Source: Candidatus Roseilinea sp. NK_OTU-006
GTDB taxonomy: Bacteria > Chloroflexota > Anaerolineae > J036 > Brachytrichaceae
NCBI RefSeq assembly: GCF_012931985.1
Contig: NZ_JAAFGM010000015.1
Coordinates: forward strand, 1 to 64,000
Reading direction: 5' to 3'
DNA: 64,000 nucleotides
The notes beneath the pieces were generated by a model, which saw nothing but the letters and a program-made list of their open reading frames with translations, was not told the origin of the DNA and ran no database searches. Shown one piece after another: positions 17,097 to 25,983 of this stretch. Position 1 is the stretch's first letter. Each line of letters begins with the position of its first letter. Both the position numbers and the translations under genes were made by a program.

Positions 17097-18494
17097 TCAG
17101 CCGCGCAGGGCAACGATCTTGCGATCGAGATCAGCGACTTTTGCCTGCTCGGCTAACCACCACTCAGGATCAAGCTGGGCGTTGAGTTCCTCGACGGTCT
17201 TGCCCTGCTGTTCTACCCAGGTGTAGTACTTCAAGTTGTGCCATTGCCGCCGGTGATCGGGGGTGCCGTCCTTGATCCAATCCGTCTTCTGCCGATGCAG
17301 CACTTCGGCAATGCAGGCTTCGGCGGCTGCTGGGCTGAGAGGGAAGCGTGCATTCCAAGCCTCCATCACAGAGCGGTAGCGATCAGGGCCATCGGTGGCC
17401 ACGGTGACGAGGACATCATGCTTGCCCAGGCCAAAATGCTTGGCTGCCTTGATCGCGCCGATCAGGTTACACACCCCGCTGATGCCGAACACCGTGCTGA
17501 CGTGATGCGCCGTTGTGGCGTCTATGCCGAAGCGCTGCACAAGCGCTTCACAGCCCACCGGATGGGTGAACACCTGCAAAACGCGTAGGCATTCTATGTC
17601 GTCAATGCACGCCAGCGCGTCCATGTTGGTGACGTGGTGAATCCAGGTGACGTGTTTATCGCCGATGCCTTGGATCTCGTGGCTGCCGTAGCCGTTGTTG
17701 TAGAGCGTCGGACATTGCACTGGCTCCAGGCCAACGACGCGACACGATGGAAAGACCTGCTTCAGGCGATCGCCCGCGGCGATGGTGCCCGCGCTGCCCA
17801 TGGCCGAACAAAACGCCGCAATGCCGCGTGCGCCTAAACGAGCGTTCAACTCCGCCGCCAGCTCCACGATGGTATTGCCGGTGACGTAGTAATGAAAGCG
17901 GTAGTTGCCCATCTCGCTGAACTGGTTCAGGATGCGCACGGTATCGGGATGCTCGCGCATCAGCCGCTTACATTCATCGTAGATTTCTTTGACGTTGCTC
18001 TCGCTGCCATGGGTCTTGATATAGCTCGCACCATAGCCCTCGATCTTTTCAAACCGCTCGCGGCTCATGCCCTCTGGCAGGATCACCATGCTCTTAAAGC
18101 CAGCGCGCGGGCCAACCCATGCCCCGCCGATGCCAAAGTTGCCGGTGCTGGGGAATACCAGCGTATGCCTATTCGGCTCGATCTCGCCGCTGATGTACTT
18201 CTCGATGAGCACAGAATAGGCCGGCCCCACTTTGTGGCTCCCCGTAGGGAAGTCCTTGGCGATCAACACCACGATCTCCGCATCCACCCCGGTCAGCGCA
18301 CGGGGCATGACCAGATAGTTGACCGGGGGCACGCCATTGTGCGCACCCGCATCCGGCTTGCGCCAGTGGATGTTGAAGAGGTTGATGGAATCAAGCGGCG
18401 CTTCGGTGCGCGCGCGCTCCGCGCGCTGACGGATGGTGGGGTCCACGCGCTGAGGATGAAGCATCTCTTCGAAAGTGGGAAACAGAACGGTCAT
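17097..18494 (-). CDS. PLP-dependent beta-family enzyme (cysteine synthase/tryptophan synthase-beta fold)
   Basis: A 465-residue fold-type II PLP enzyme. The probable cofactor Lys is in PTGSHKVGPAYS, the substrate-loop Asn in FPSTGNFG, and a Gly-rich phosphate cup in SAMGSAGTIAAG. The C-terminal 90 residues are charged and extend past the usual catalytic core, making it longer than OASS (about 310 residues). Family members run as generic PLP-dependent lyases, and the substrate cannot be read. Proximity to an SsnA-type hydrolase is suggestive of nitrogen-compound catabolism, but it is separated from it by 600 nt and one unknown gene. Confidence 0.8.
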   Translation of the reverse strand: MTVLFPTFEEMLHPQRVDPTIRQRAERARTEAPLDSINLFNIHWRKPDAGAHNGVPPVNYLVMPRALTGVDAEIVVLIAKDFPTGSHKVGPAYSVLIEKYISGEIEPNRHTLVFPSTGNFGIGGAWVGPRAGFKSMVILPEGMSRERFEKIEGYGASYIKTHGSESNVKEIYDECKRLMREHPDTVRILNQFSEMGNYRFHYYVTGNTIVELAAELNARLGARGIAAFCSAMGSAGTIAAGDRLKQVFPSCRVVGLEPVQCPTLYNNGYGSHEIQGIGDKHVTWIHHVTNMDALACIDDIECLRVLQVFTHPVGCEALVQRFGIDATTAHHVSTVFGISGVCNLIGAIKAAKHFGLGKHDVLVTVATDGPDRYRSVMEAWNARFPLSPAAAEACIAEVLHRQKTDWIKDGTPDHRRQWHNLKYYTWVEQQGKTVEELNAQLDPEWWLAEQAKVADLDRKIVALRG

Positions 18495-18521
18495 ATGAAG
18501 TCTCCGGATCGGTCTAGCGAC

Positions 18522-18577
18522 CAGTTACAAGTTACGAGTTTCAGGATACCAGTGATAAGTGGCAGGTTGCAAGTTAC
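18522..18577. repeat. Low-complexity tract with two GTTACAAGTTAC-like copies
   Basis: CAGTTACAAGTTAC at 18522-18535 recurs in altered form as CAGGTTGCAAGTTAC at 18563-18577. It lies in the gap between the PLP-enzyme start and the MBL gene, and is richer in AT than its surroundings. Confidence 0.5.
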
Positions 18578-18587
18578 AGCTCGCATG

Positions 18588-19403
18588 TCAAGCGCCGCCG
18601 AGGACGATGCTAAGGCCGGCGACCGGCGCGAACACGTGGCCGTCGAACTCGCGCTGCGCTTCCTCGACGAGCGCGCGTTCTTGGCCTTCGTACATCGCGT
18701 CAATGTGCACGAGCGCTAGGCGCTTGGCCCCGGCGGCTTTGGCGTTGCGCCCGGCGATTTGCGCGGTGCTGTGGCCGTAGGCACCGGCGGCATACTCCGG
18801 ATTGAGCGTTGCGCTGTAGGTCGCTTCGTGGACGAGCAGCTCGGCTTCGCGGGCCAATAACGCAATGTGATCGTTGGGGCCAGTGTCGCCGGTGAGGGCG
18901 ATAACATGGTCTCCGAAATGATGGCGCGTTTCGATGCGCAGGCCAAGCGAAGGCGCGAAGTCCGAATGCGTCATCGGCACGGTGGTCAGCATGATGTTGG
19001 GATGAATCTGCGTCTGGCCGATGCGTTCCTGCGGGGCTATGATGCGCGGCGCGCTCTCGGCCACGCCCTCCATCGGCCCATAGCTCACGCGCATTAATGT
19101 GTCAAGGGCGTCGAAGGTCTGCGCACTGGCAATGAGCGTGGGCGCTTGTTGCCGCGCATCCGCGCTGATTTCATACCACAGCATCAGCATGGGATAGCCG
19201 AGCACATGATCGCCGTGGCGATGGGTGAAGAAGATGTGCGTGATTTCTGCCGGCGAGACGCCCACCGCGTCGAGTTGTTGCAGGATAGCCGGCCCGCAGT
19301 CAATCAGGATACGTTCGTTGCCAATGCGGATGAGATAGGCGGTGTTGGCGCTGTTGCGCATGGGGATCGCTGCCCCCACGCCAAGGAAGATGATTTCGAC
19401 CAT
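18588..19403 (-). CDS. MBL-fold metallo-hydrolase (RNase Z-like/AtsA type)
   Basis: A 271-residue metallo-beta-lactamase-fold protein. The zinc motif reads THRHGDH, with later ligands in PMTHSDF, GDTGPND and the final HIDAMY. The N-terminus EIIFLGVGAAIPMRNSANTAYLI is the typical first strand pair of RNase Z and arylsulfatase-like members. It lacks an obvious exosite insertion, so a small-ester or phosphodiester hydrolase is more likely than tRNase Z. It follows the VOC gene by 4 nt, so the two form an operon. Confidence 0.87.
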   Translation of the reverse strand: MVEIIFLGVGAAIPMRNSANTAYLIRIGNERILIDCGPAILQQLDAVGVSPAEITHIFFTHRHGDHVLGYPMLMLWYEISADARQQAPTLIASAQTFDALDTLMRVSYGPMEGVAESAPRIIAPQERIGQTQIHPNIMLTTVPMTHSDFAPSLGLRIETRHHFGDHVIALTGDTGPNDHIALLAREAELLVHEATYSATLNPEYAAGAYGHSTAQIAGRNAKAAGAKRLALVHIDAMYEGQERALVEEAQREFDGHVFAPVAGLSIVLGGA

Positions 19404-19407
19404 CGCG

Positions 19408-20121
19408 CTAGCCTTTTACGTTTGGATACTGCCACAGGCCGCTGCCGGCAAGGGCAACGGTAAGCGAGGCCGGCCCTGGCCCGCGCCGAGCGAGCGCCGG
19501 ATATTCCGACAGCCGGCAAATGTACAGCATGGCGCTGCCCAGAGCGAAGGCATGCGGCCCATCAGTGCTCATGACTGCGCTGCTGAGTAGCGCCGCCAAG
19601 TCGTGCGTGGCGCGGTCAGGATCGTTGACGGCGACGATCAATTCAGCGATCCGCTGCGCGCCGTTGGGATGGTTGCGATGCTCGCCGGCAGGGACGCGCA
19701 ACTCGCGCGGCGTCAAGTCCTCGATCAGGAATGGCAGACCCTCGGCGCCTTGTGGCGGCCAACTCGTTCGCCAGCGGATCGTGACGCCATCGGGGCGCCG
19801 TCGCCCGCCCTCGATGGCCGGCGTGTAGCCGAGGCCACGACCGTTGACCTGCTGCACAAATGCCGGCAGATCGTGCAGCATGATGGCGTAATCAATGGGC
19901 CCGGGGAAGGCGCGGAAGCGCTCCCAGCGATGCGCCGTGCCGGCCTGGGTGCGAAAGGCGAGCAGCTCGATGTAGCTGCCGTCGGCGAAGCAGATCAGGG
20001 CGTTGTGAGTGAGGCCGTCGGCATGCACGCCGCCGGGAGCGACGTTGAAGCCGGCGTCGCGCCATTGCCGCTGAGCGGCATCCAGGTCTTCAACCAAGAT
20101 GACGACGTGGTCGAGTTCCAT
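19408..20121 (-). CDS. VOC-family (glyoxalase-like) protein
   Basis: A 237-residue protein with an N-terminal vicinal-oxygen-chelate module: the opening ELDHVVILVEDLDAAQRQW is the classic first beta-alpha unit with a metal-ligand His, and FADGSYIELLAF is the matching ligand Glu strand. A second half (AELIVAVNDPDRATHDLAALL) repeats the fold, as in glyoxalase_3-like proteins. The reaction is unknown; the family covers isomerases, dioxygenases and lyases. It is the promoter-proximal gene of a pair with the MBL hydrolase. Confidence 0.82.
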   Translation of the reverse strand: MELDHVVILVEDLDAAQRQWRDAGFNVAPGGVHADGLTHNALICFADGSYIELLAFRTQAGTAHRWERFRAFPGPIDYAIMLHDLPAFVQQVNGRGLGYTPAIEGGRRRPDGVTIRWRTSWPPQGAEGLPFLIEDLTPRELRVPAGEHRNHPNGAQRIAELIVAVNDPDRATHDLAALLSSAVMSTDGPHAFALGSAMLYICRLSEYPALARRGPGPASLTVALAGSGLWQYPNVKG

Positions 20122-20733
20122 CGCGCGTGAAGTATAGACTGCTCATGCGCCGCACAAGAAGGCGTGTAACGCTCTTCATACGGCAAATGCATTTAAACCC
20201 TCTCGCACTGTCTGAGCGTTGACCGCGGACCGCCCGGGCCGCGGCCTTGCCAGACTGCTCTGCCCTTGCCGTCCCCGCGCTGCCCTGTTGGCCAAGATGA
20301 CCGCGAGGGTGCTGCGATGCCCTGCTGTGTCTGCGCTACTGCCCCCTTTGCTGTGTGGGCCAACGCACCGTGACCAAGTCACAATGCCACGACCACGCTT
20401 CACCATCCCCGCCGCCCGTCCCTGGATGGGCTGGCCCAACGGCTCGCGCTTCACCAGCGCCGCAAGGCGCAGCAGATTAGACCTCACTCCGTCCACGTGT
20501 GGCACCGCCGCCGTGACGCGCATTGCTGATCAGAGCCTTCCTCATTCGGCTGACCAGGGCGCCGGCCATTTCTGACGCGGCAGAAATTTTAAGGTTTTGC
20601 GCGGCGCAAGCCAGGAGCGCGAGCAGAAACTTCAGCACGCGCGTCCTCGACATCCGCTTGAATTTCGGCTAAAATCGGGATGTCTTCATTGCTATTCATA
20701 TCTCCTCAGAATTCACACGAAGAGGGTTTGCCT
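20122..20733. other. Long intergenic region with the S1-gene promoter
   Basis: About 610 bases between divergent genes. Open frames on both strands near 20180-20575 give Arg/Pro-rich translations with no recognisable motif or binding site, so I do not call them. The right end (20647-20675) holds a good sigma-70-type promoter. A degraded gene in this region is possible. Confidence 0.4.
20647..20675 (+). promoter_or_regulatory. Sigma-70-type promoter of the S1-domain gene
   Basis: A -35 TCGACA (20647-20652) and a -10 TAAAAT (20670-20675) are separated by exactly 17 nt. The predicted transcript start near 20682 falls at the in-frame ATG at 20680, which argues that translation begins downstream, at the GTG at 20734. 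Confidence 0.7.
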
Positions 20734-21729
20734 GTGAGCGACGGAAATCTGACGACCCCAACCACCAACGGCACGGCGAGCGCCGAAAACAGCGGGCATT
20801 CGCCGGCCAGTTCCGGCTTGAGCCTCGACACGCTCAAGCCACGGATGGCGTTCACGGGCCGCGTGACGCGCGTCGAGTTGGGAGGCGTTTTCGTAGATAT
20901 TGGCGTGGGTGTGGACGGTTTCCTTCACATCTCACAAATTGTCAGCGACAAGCCGGTGCTGCGCGTCGCGGACATCTTTCGTCCCAACGACAAGGTTCAG
21001 GTCTACGTGTTGCGCGTCAACACGAAGAATAAGCGCATTGACCTGACTATGCACAAACCTCCCACCTACGACTGGAGCAACCTTGAGGTCGGCACCAAGC
21101 TCAGCGGCGTCCGCGTTGTCTCCATCGAGAGCTTCGGCGTATTCGTTGACTTCGACGGCCCCAAGCATGGCCTGATCCCTTTCAACCTCATGCCTAAGGG
21201 CACGCGGCCGAAGGTGGGCGATTGCATAGATGACGTCTGGGTGGTCGAAGTAGACGAGAGCAAGCGACGCATTGGCCTAACCATGATCGAGCCGCCGGCG
21301 CTGCCCTGGGAGAAGATCAAGAAGGGCAATCGCTACGTCGGCAAAGTGACCCGGGTGGAGCGCAATGTGGCATACGTGGACATCGGCGCAGAGCGTGAGG
21401 GACTGGTGCGCCTCGCTTCGCTCAATGTCGCTTACGCAGACATGCACACCTTCGTCACTGAGGGCGAGGAAGTCAACGTCCGCGTGCTGAAAGTGGATCC
21501 CCACAAGCGGCAGATAGATCTCACGCTGGAAGGGGTCAAAGCCGAAGACTACGCGCTATCGTCCGGCCCCGACGAGCATCTAAGTCCGTTTGCCGTTGCG
21601 CTGCAGCGCGCTCAACGCCTCAAACGTGCGCAGATGGCCGCAGCGACCAGCCAGGCGGCTCAGAAGGCCACCCCCCAGGACGAGCTGCTGGAGCGCGCGC
21701 TGCAACAGATGCAGAAGAAGGACAACTAG
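20734..21729 (+). CDS. S1 RNA-binding domain protein (ribosomal protein S1-like)
   Basis: A 331-residue protein with three S1 modules at about residues 38-106, 118-184 and 197-266. Each shows the GxVxxVexFGVFVDiG core and a R-IDLT end, and a charged helical tail follows. Bacterial S1 proteins with three to four modules bind mRNA at the ribosome; one this size could be the main S1 of this organism or a paralogue. The GTG at 20734 has GAAGAGGG upstream and follows the promoter leader. The N-terminal 35 residues are Ser/Thr/Asn-rich and probably disordered. The lysS gene follows after about 70 nt. Confidence 0.88.
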   Translation: MSDGNLTTPTTNGTASAENSGHSPASSGLSLDTLKPRMAFTGRVTRVELGGVFVDIGVGVDGFLHISQIVSDKPVLRVADIFRPNDKVQVYVLRVNTKNKRIDLTMHKPPTYDWSNLEVGTKLSGVRVVSIESFGVFVDFDGPKHGLIPFNLMPKGTRPKVGDCIDDVWVVEVDESKRRIGLTMIEPPALPWEKIKKGNRYVGKVTRVERNVAYVDIGAEREGLVRLASLNVAYADMHTFVTEGEEVNVRVLKVDPHKRQIDLTLEGVKAEDYALSSGPDEHLSPFAVALQRAQRLKRAQMAAATSQAAQKATPQDELLERALQQMQKKDN

Positions 21730-21745
21730 GTCTGCGATTGGAGAT

Positions 21746-21791
21746 TAGAGATTGGGGATTACGAAAATCAATCGCTAATCTCCAATCTCTA
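21746..21791. repeat. Inverted repeat of GATTAGAGATTGG type between S1 gene and lysS
   Basis: TAGAGATTGGGGATTA (21746-21761) and TAATCTCCAATCTCTA (21776-21791) are complementary with one mismatch around a 14-nt loop. The element fills nearly the whole intergenic space and is low in complexity. It could fold in RNA as a processing or attenuating hairpin, but there is no T-run. Confidence 0.65.
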
Positions 21792-21799
21792 CTCTCTCC

Positions 21800-23359
21800 A
21801 TGGAATTCACCGAAGTCGAACGCGAACGCCTGGCGAAGCTGGAAAGGCTCCGCGCGTCGGGCGTCGAACCCTATCCGCTGCGTTCCCAGTTCGTGCGCCG
21901 GCGCGTGATGGCCGCTGATGCCGTCCGGCGCGCGCTGGCCTCGGCGCAAAATCACGCCGACACGCTAGAAAACGACGAGGTGGCGGTCATGGGGCGCGTC
22001 GTTGCCCGGCGCATCATGGGCAAAGCAGCCTTTCTCGGCGTCGAAGACGTCAGCGGCAAAATTCAATTCTACGCCCGCGTCGGCGATGACTCACTCGACG
22101 CCGACTCGTTTGCCCGCTTTAAGGAACTCGACCTGGGCGACTTCATCGAGGCCAAAGGCGCGCTGTTCGTCACTAAGACTGGCGAACCCTCGCTGCGCGT
22201 GACCGACTGGCGCCTGCTGGCCAAGGCCATTAGCCCACTGCCCATCGCCAAAGAAGAAAAACTGCCCGATGGATCGGTCGTGCGCTACAGCGCGTTCAGC
22301 GATCCTGAGCTGCGCTACCGCCAGCGCTACGTGGACCTGGCCGTGAACCCTGAAGTGCGCGAAATTTTCGTGACGCGCGCCAAGATCATCAAAGCCATTC
22401 GCGAGTTTCTGGATAGCAAAGGGTTCCTTGAAGTGGAAACGCCGGTGCTACAGCCGATCTACGGCGGCGCCGCAGCCCGGCCGTTCATCACCCACCACAA
22501 CCAGCTCAACCAGGATCTTTACCTGCGCATTTCGTTCGAACTCTATCTCAAGCGGCTGATCGTCGGCAACCTGGAGCGCGTGTACGAGATCGGGCGCGAC
22601 TTCCGCAACGAAGGCGTGAGCTTCAAGCACAACCCCGAATTCACCCAGCTTGAGTTCTATGCCGCCTATATGGACATGTATGACGTGATGGACCTGGCCG
22701 AAGAGATGCTCCAATACGTCGCGCGCCGCGTGCTGCCGCCCACAGCCGAGGGCAAGAGCCAATTTCGCGGGCACACCATCAACTGGCTGCAACCGTTCAA
22801 ACGCATCAAACTGCGCGACGCGATCCTCGAGCGGACCGGCGTGGACTACACCCAATTTCCCGACCGCCAGTCGCTGGCCGACGAGGTGCTGCGGCGGGAA
22901 CTGCTCGCGCCCGACGTGATCCGCGGCAAGCCCTGGGGCAAGATTGTGGACGGCTTGATCGGCGACTATGTGGAGAAAACGCTGATCGAGCCGACTTTCC
23001 TCTACGAATACCCGCGCGACATCTCACCGTTCGCCAAGAGCATCCCCGGCAACCCTAACACTGTTGAGCGATTCGAGGGATTCGTCGGCGGCGTGGAACT
23101 GTGCAACGCCTTCAGCGAGTTGAATGATCCATTCGAGCAACGGCAGCGCTTCCTCGAAGAAGCCGTCAATGCGGAAGAGGGCGAAGCCAACCCGGTGGAC
23201 GAGGATTACGTGCGCGCCTTGATGTACGGCATGCCAGCCACCGGCGGCTTCGGCATGGGGATTGACCGGCTGGTGATGATGTTCACCAACCGCGACTCGA
23301 TCCGCGAGGTACTGCTGTTCCCCGCCCTGCGGCAAGAGGAACGCGCCACAACACACTGA
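21800..23359 (+). CDS. lysS: Lysyl-tRNA synthetase (class II)
   Basis: A 519-residue class II enzyme charging tRNA-Lys in the cytoplasm. An OB-fold anticodon-binding domain (about residues 55-165, including VMGRVVARRIMGKAAFLGVEDVSG-type sequence) precedes the catalytic core. Motif 1 is around FLEVETPVLQPI, motif 2 is FRNEGVSFKHNPEFTQLE, and motif 3 is GFGMGIDRLVM. Length and order are typical of bacterial LysS. The start ATG at 21800 lies just after the low-complexity inverted repeat, with no strong ribosome binding site visible. Confidence 0.97.
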   Translation: MEFTEVERERLAKLERLRASGVEPYPLRSQFVRRRVMAADAVRRALASAQNHADTLENDEVAVMGRVVARRIMGKAAFLGVEDVSGKIQFYARVGDDSLDADSFARFKELDLGDFIEAKGALFVTKTGEPSLRVTDWRLLAKAISPLPIAKEEKLPDGSVVRYSAFSDPELRYRQRYVDLAVNPEVREIFVTRAKIIKAIREFLDSKGFLEVETPVLQPIYGGAAARPFITHHNQLNQDLYLRISFELYLKRLIVGNLERVYEIGRDFRNEGVSFKHNPEFTQLEFYAAYMDMYDVMDLAEEMLQYVARRVLPPTAEGKSQFRGHTINWLQPFKRIKLRDAILERTGVDYTQFPDRQSLADEVLRRELLAPDVIRGKPWGKIVDGLIGDYVEKTLIEPTFLYEYPRDISPFAKSIPGNPNTVERFEGFVGGVELCNAFSELNDPFEQRQRFLEEAVNAEEGEANPVDEDYVRALMYGMPATGGFGMGIDRLVMMFTNRDSIREVLLFPALRQEERATTH

Positions 23360-23377
23360 ACCCCGCGCAGCCGGCGT

Positions 23378-24307
23378 TCACACAGGCGATGCGCGCCGCC
23401 AGACCGCATTCACCAGACCCATCGGTGCGAAGTTGCCGACGAGCGCAATGAGCCGGTTGTGCGCGCCGGGGATACAGACCACCTCACGACCCAGCGCATT
23501 CAACGACGCCGCAACCACCGCCTCTGCCGTTTGCCACATGAATGCCGGCAATTGCTCGCGCCGGAAGCCGCTGGCGCGATATGGCTCCCGATCATGAAAC
23601 TCGGAATAGGTGAAGCCCGGACACAGCGCCTGAACGCACACGCCCGAGCCCTCTAACTCCGCCTGAAGCGATTCGGAAAAGTTGATCAGGTATCGCTTGG
23701 TCGCGCTGTAGGTCGCGTTGCCCGCCAAAGGATACCAGCCGGCCGTCGAAGCCACATTGATAATGCCGCCGCGGCGTCGCCGCAACATGCCCGGCAACGC
23801 CGCCCGCATCAGGCGCATCGGCGCGGCAAGGTGCACATGGAGCATATCGAGTTGGCTTTCAAACGGCAGATCAGCGTATTTACCCACTGTGCCAAAGCCG
23901 GCATTGTTGATGAGCAAGTCCAGCCGACCCGCCTCGCTCACATCCGCTGCGACATCGGCGACGCGCTCGATGTCGTCCGAGTCGGCCAAATCGGCATCGA
24001 GCACATGCGCCTCAATCGCATGTTGCTGCCGCAGCGAATCGGCGAGCGCCGTGAGCCGCTCCTTACGCCGCGCAACCAACACCAGGTCGTAGCCAGCGCG
24101 CGCCAATTGCCGGGCGAACGCTGCGCCGATGCCCGCCGATGCGCCGGTGACCAACGCGATAGGCGGCCGGCCATCGCGGCCTCCTTCGGCGCCGGCCAGA
24201 AAGCGCGAGGGGCTGCGCTGGACGAACTCCGGCTGCAGCAACTTCCAGGCGAACGCGCCGCCCATCGCTGCGCCGATCCATGTGAAGAGTCGTGTGACGA
24301 TGCTCAT
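23378..24307 (-). CDS. Short-chain dehydrogenase/reductase with N-terminal membrane segment
   Basis: A 309-residue classical SDR. The cofactor motif TGASAGIG is at residues 54-61, the NNAG strand follows, and the catalytic Ser (NVASTAG), Tyr and Lys (YSATK) are in place. About 50 residues precede the Rossmann fold and include a hydrophobic stretch (FTWIGAAMGGAFAWKLL), so it may be membrane-attached. Such SDRs often act on lipids, steroids or ketoacyl substrates, but the substrate is unknown. The ATG at 24307 is preferred to one ten codons upstream. It converges on lysS with only 18 nt between stops. Confidence 0.87.
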   Translation of the reverse strand: MSIVTRLFTWIGAAMGGAFAWKLLQPEFVQRSPSRFLAGAEGGRDGRPPIALVTGASAGIGAAFARQLARAGYDLVLVARRKERLTALADSLRQQHAIEAHVLDADLADSDDIERVADVAADVSEAGRLDLLINNAGFGTVGKYADLPFESQLDMLHVHLAAPMRLMRAALPGMLRRRRGGIINVASTAGWYPLAGNATYSATKRYLINFSESLQAELEGSGVCVQALCPGFTYSEFHDREPYRASGFRREQLPAFMWQTAEAVVAASLNALGREVVCIPGAHNRLIALVGNFAPMGLVNAVWRRASPV

Positions 24308-24783
24308 ATATCCACGGCGATGACACCAATGCTTCAACGCAGCGCGTATGCTAACACGTCCACGAGCACGCCGGCCAATCGCATGGCAGGCGTCGTCTTC
24401 CCGTCGAGCAACGTTCGCCGTTTTGTTGTAAGATTCGCGGGTTGCTTGCAGTCGCTTGGACTCATCACACTCACTCCGCAGGCGCGACTCAAGTAATCAG
24501 GCGTGATTGAAGCACACCGGCGCTGAAAGCAACACACTGCGCATCACCGAGCCAACACCGCTGCGCGTCGGACGACACGATAGCCAATCGCCGTTTGGTG
24601 TGCTTTCGATGCATGGTGGCCAGCATCGTTGACTTCGTCGCCGCCCGGCCACCATGTTCACGCTTGGCTTAACGAAGCCCCGCGGGTGGCGCGTTCTTTC
24701 TCCCTAAGCGCGCCGCTCGACTAGCCGAGCAATGCGCCCCTGCCGGCCTGCGAAGATTGCAGGATAATTCAGGCGCTCGACCG
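24308..24783. other. Intergenic stretch, nothing assigned
   Basis: About 475 bases between divergent genes. A TAAGAT-like -10 near 24427 is unconvincing without a -35 box. No RNA gene or coding motif was recognised. Confidence 0.4.
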
Positions 24784-25152
24784 ATGAACCCGTTCACTCA
24801 GTCCATTGCTTCCCGCTTGCGCTCGCGCCAGCTTAGACAGTTCATCGAGCGCTGGGACGCGCTGGAGGCGCTGGTGATTCGCGTGTATCGCAACGCCGTG
24901 GCCACCGAGGCCGATGATGCGGAGTTCGCCGAACTGAAACATTGGCTGCGCGAGCATTATCCCGATTGGCAAACACGCCTGGAGCCATATTGGCGATCCA
25001 CCCTGCAGGGCGGACGACCCACGCAGGACGACCCCTTCATCTTTCTGTTCGCGCCGGAACACGCGGCAGCCTTCTGCGGCAGTTGGGCGCACATGCAGGC
25101 GCTGCCGGCGGCCCGCGAGGCCCTGAATCGTTTGATCCTCGAAGCACGCTGA
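24784..25152 (+). CDS. Small conserved protein of unknown function (122 aa)
   Basis: A short soluble protein beginning MNPFTQSIASRLRSRQLRQF, helical and Arg/Glu-rich, with a WLREHYPDWQTRLEPYW aromatic stretch and a FLFAPEHAAAF motif near the end. I do not recognise the family. Its stop lies only 5 nt before the acetyltransferase start, which supports real, coupled translation. Confidence 0.6.
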   Translation: MNPFTQSIASRLRSRQLRQFIERWDALEALVIRVYRNAVATEADDAEFAELKHWLREHYPDWQTRLEPYWRSTLQGGRPTQDDPFIFLFAPEHAAAFCGSWAHMQALPAAREALNRLILEAR

Positions 25153-25157
25153 TCGAA

Positions 25158-25934
25158 ATGCGCCGCGCCATGGGCTACTACATCCGACATTTCAAGGACC
25201 TTGCAGATCACGAGCACTGCGAAGCCATTCAGGCGAAGGTGTGGGGTGAGCCGTTCGTCGTGCCGACCAATATGACCGTCACCCTCCAACGGCACGGCGG
25301 CTTAGCCATCGGCGCATTCGAGCCTGGCCCCGAAGGCGAGCAGATGATCGGGTTCGTCGTCGGCTTCATGTCGCCGACGCACCACGCAGGCGCGAATCGT
25401 GCGCTCAGCCATCACTCGCACATAGCCGCCGTGCTGCCGGAAAAGCAAGGGCGGGGCATCGGCGAGGCGCTCAAGCGCGCGCAGGGCGAAGCGGTACGGG
25501 CGCAGGGGCTGAATCTCATCACCTGGACATACGATCCGCTGGAGGCAAAGAACGCCCGGCTGAATATCAGCAAGCTCGGCTGCATCTGTCGGACGTACAT
25601 TCGCAACGCCTACGGCGATATGCGCGACACGCTCAACGCCGGCCTGCCCTCCGATCGCTTCGAGGTAGAGTGGTGGCTTGACCAACGATATGTGGGCGGC
25701 GAACGGCGCATGGCAAACGACCAGGTGCGTTTCTCGAACCCCCACGATCAGCTCTCAATAGAGATCCCGCGCAACTTCCAGGCGCTGAAGCGCGCCGACC
25801 CGGAGGCCGCGCTGCGTTGCCGGCTGGAGATGCGCGAGCGGTTCGAGCAAGCCTTCGCGCAAGGTTACGCCGTCACCGGCTTCACGCTGGACAATGAGCG
25901 CGCTGTTTACACGCTTACGCGCCTCAGTGGGTGA
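25158..25934 (+). CDS. GNAT-like acetyltransferase (COG3375-type)
   Basis: A 258-residue predicted N-acetyltransferase. The acetyl-CoA loop is visible as HIAAVLPEKQGRGIGEALKRAQ, with the Q-x-x-G-x-G/A motif QGRGIG. The extra C-terminal half (LDQRYVGG onward) matches the long COG3375 form rather than minimal 150-residue GNATs. Start candidates are ATG 25158 and ATG 25170. It follows a small unknown gene by 5 nt, so the pair is probably cotranscribed. The substrate is unknown. Confidence 0.8.
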   Translation: MRRAMGYYIRHFKDLADHEHCEAIQAKVWGEPFVVPTNMTVTLQRHGGLAIGAFEPGPEGEQMIGFVVGFMSPTHHAGANRALSHHSHIAAVLPEKQGRGIGEALKRAQGEAVRAQGLNLITWTYDPLEAKNARLNISKLGCICRTYIRNAYGDMRDTLNAGLPSDRFEVEWWLDQRYVGGERRMANDQVRFSNPHDQLSIEIPRNFQALKRADPEAALRCRLEMRERFEQAFAQGYAVTGFTLDNERAVYTLTRLSG

Positions 25935-25983
25935 GGCAGACTCTCATACGCTTCCAACCTTTCACCGCTAGACTCATGGCGCT

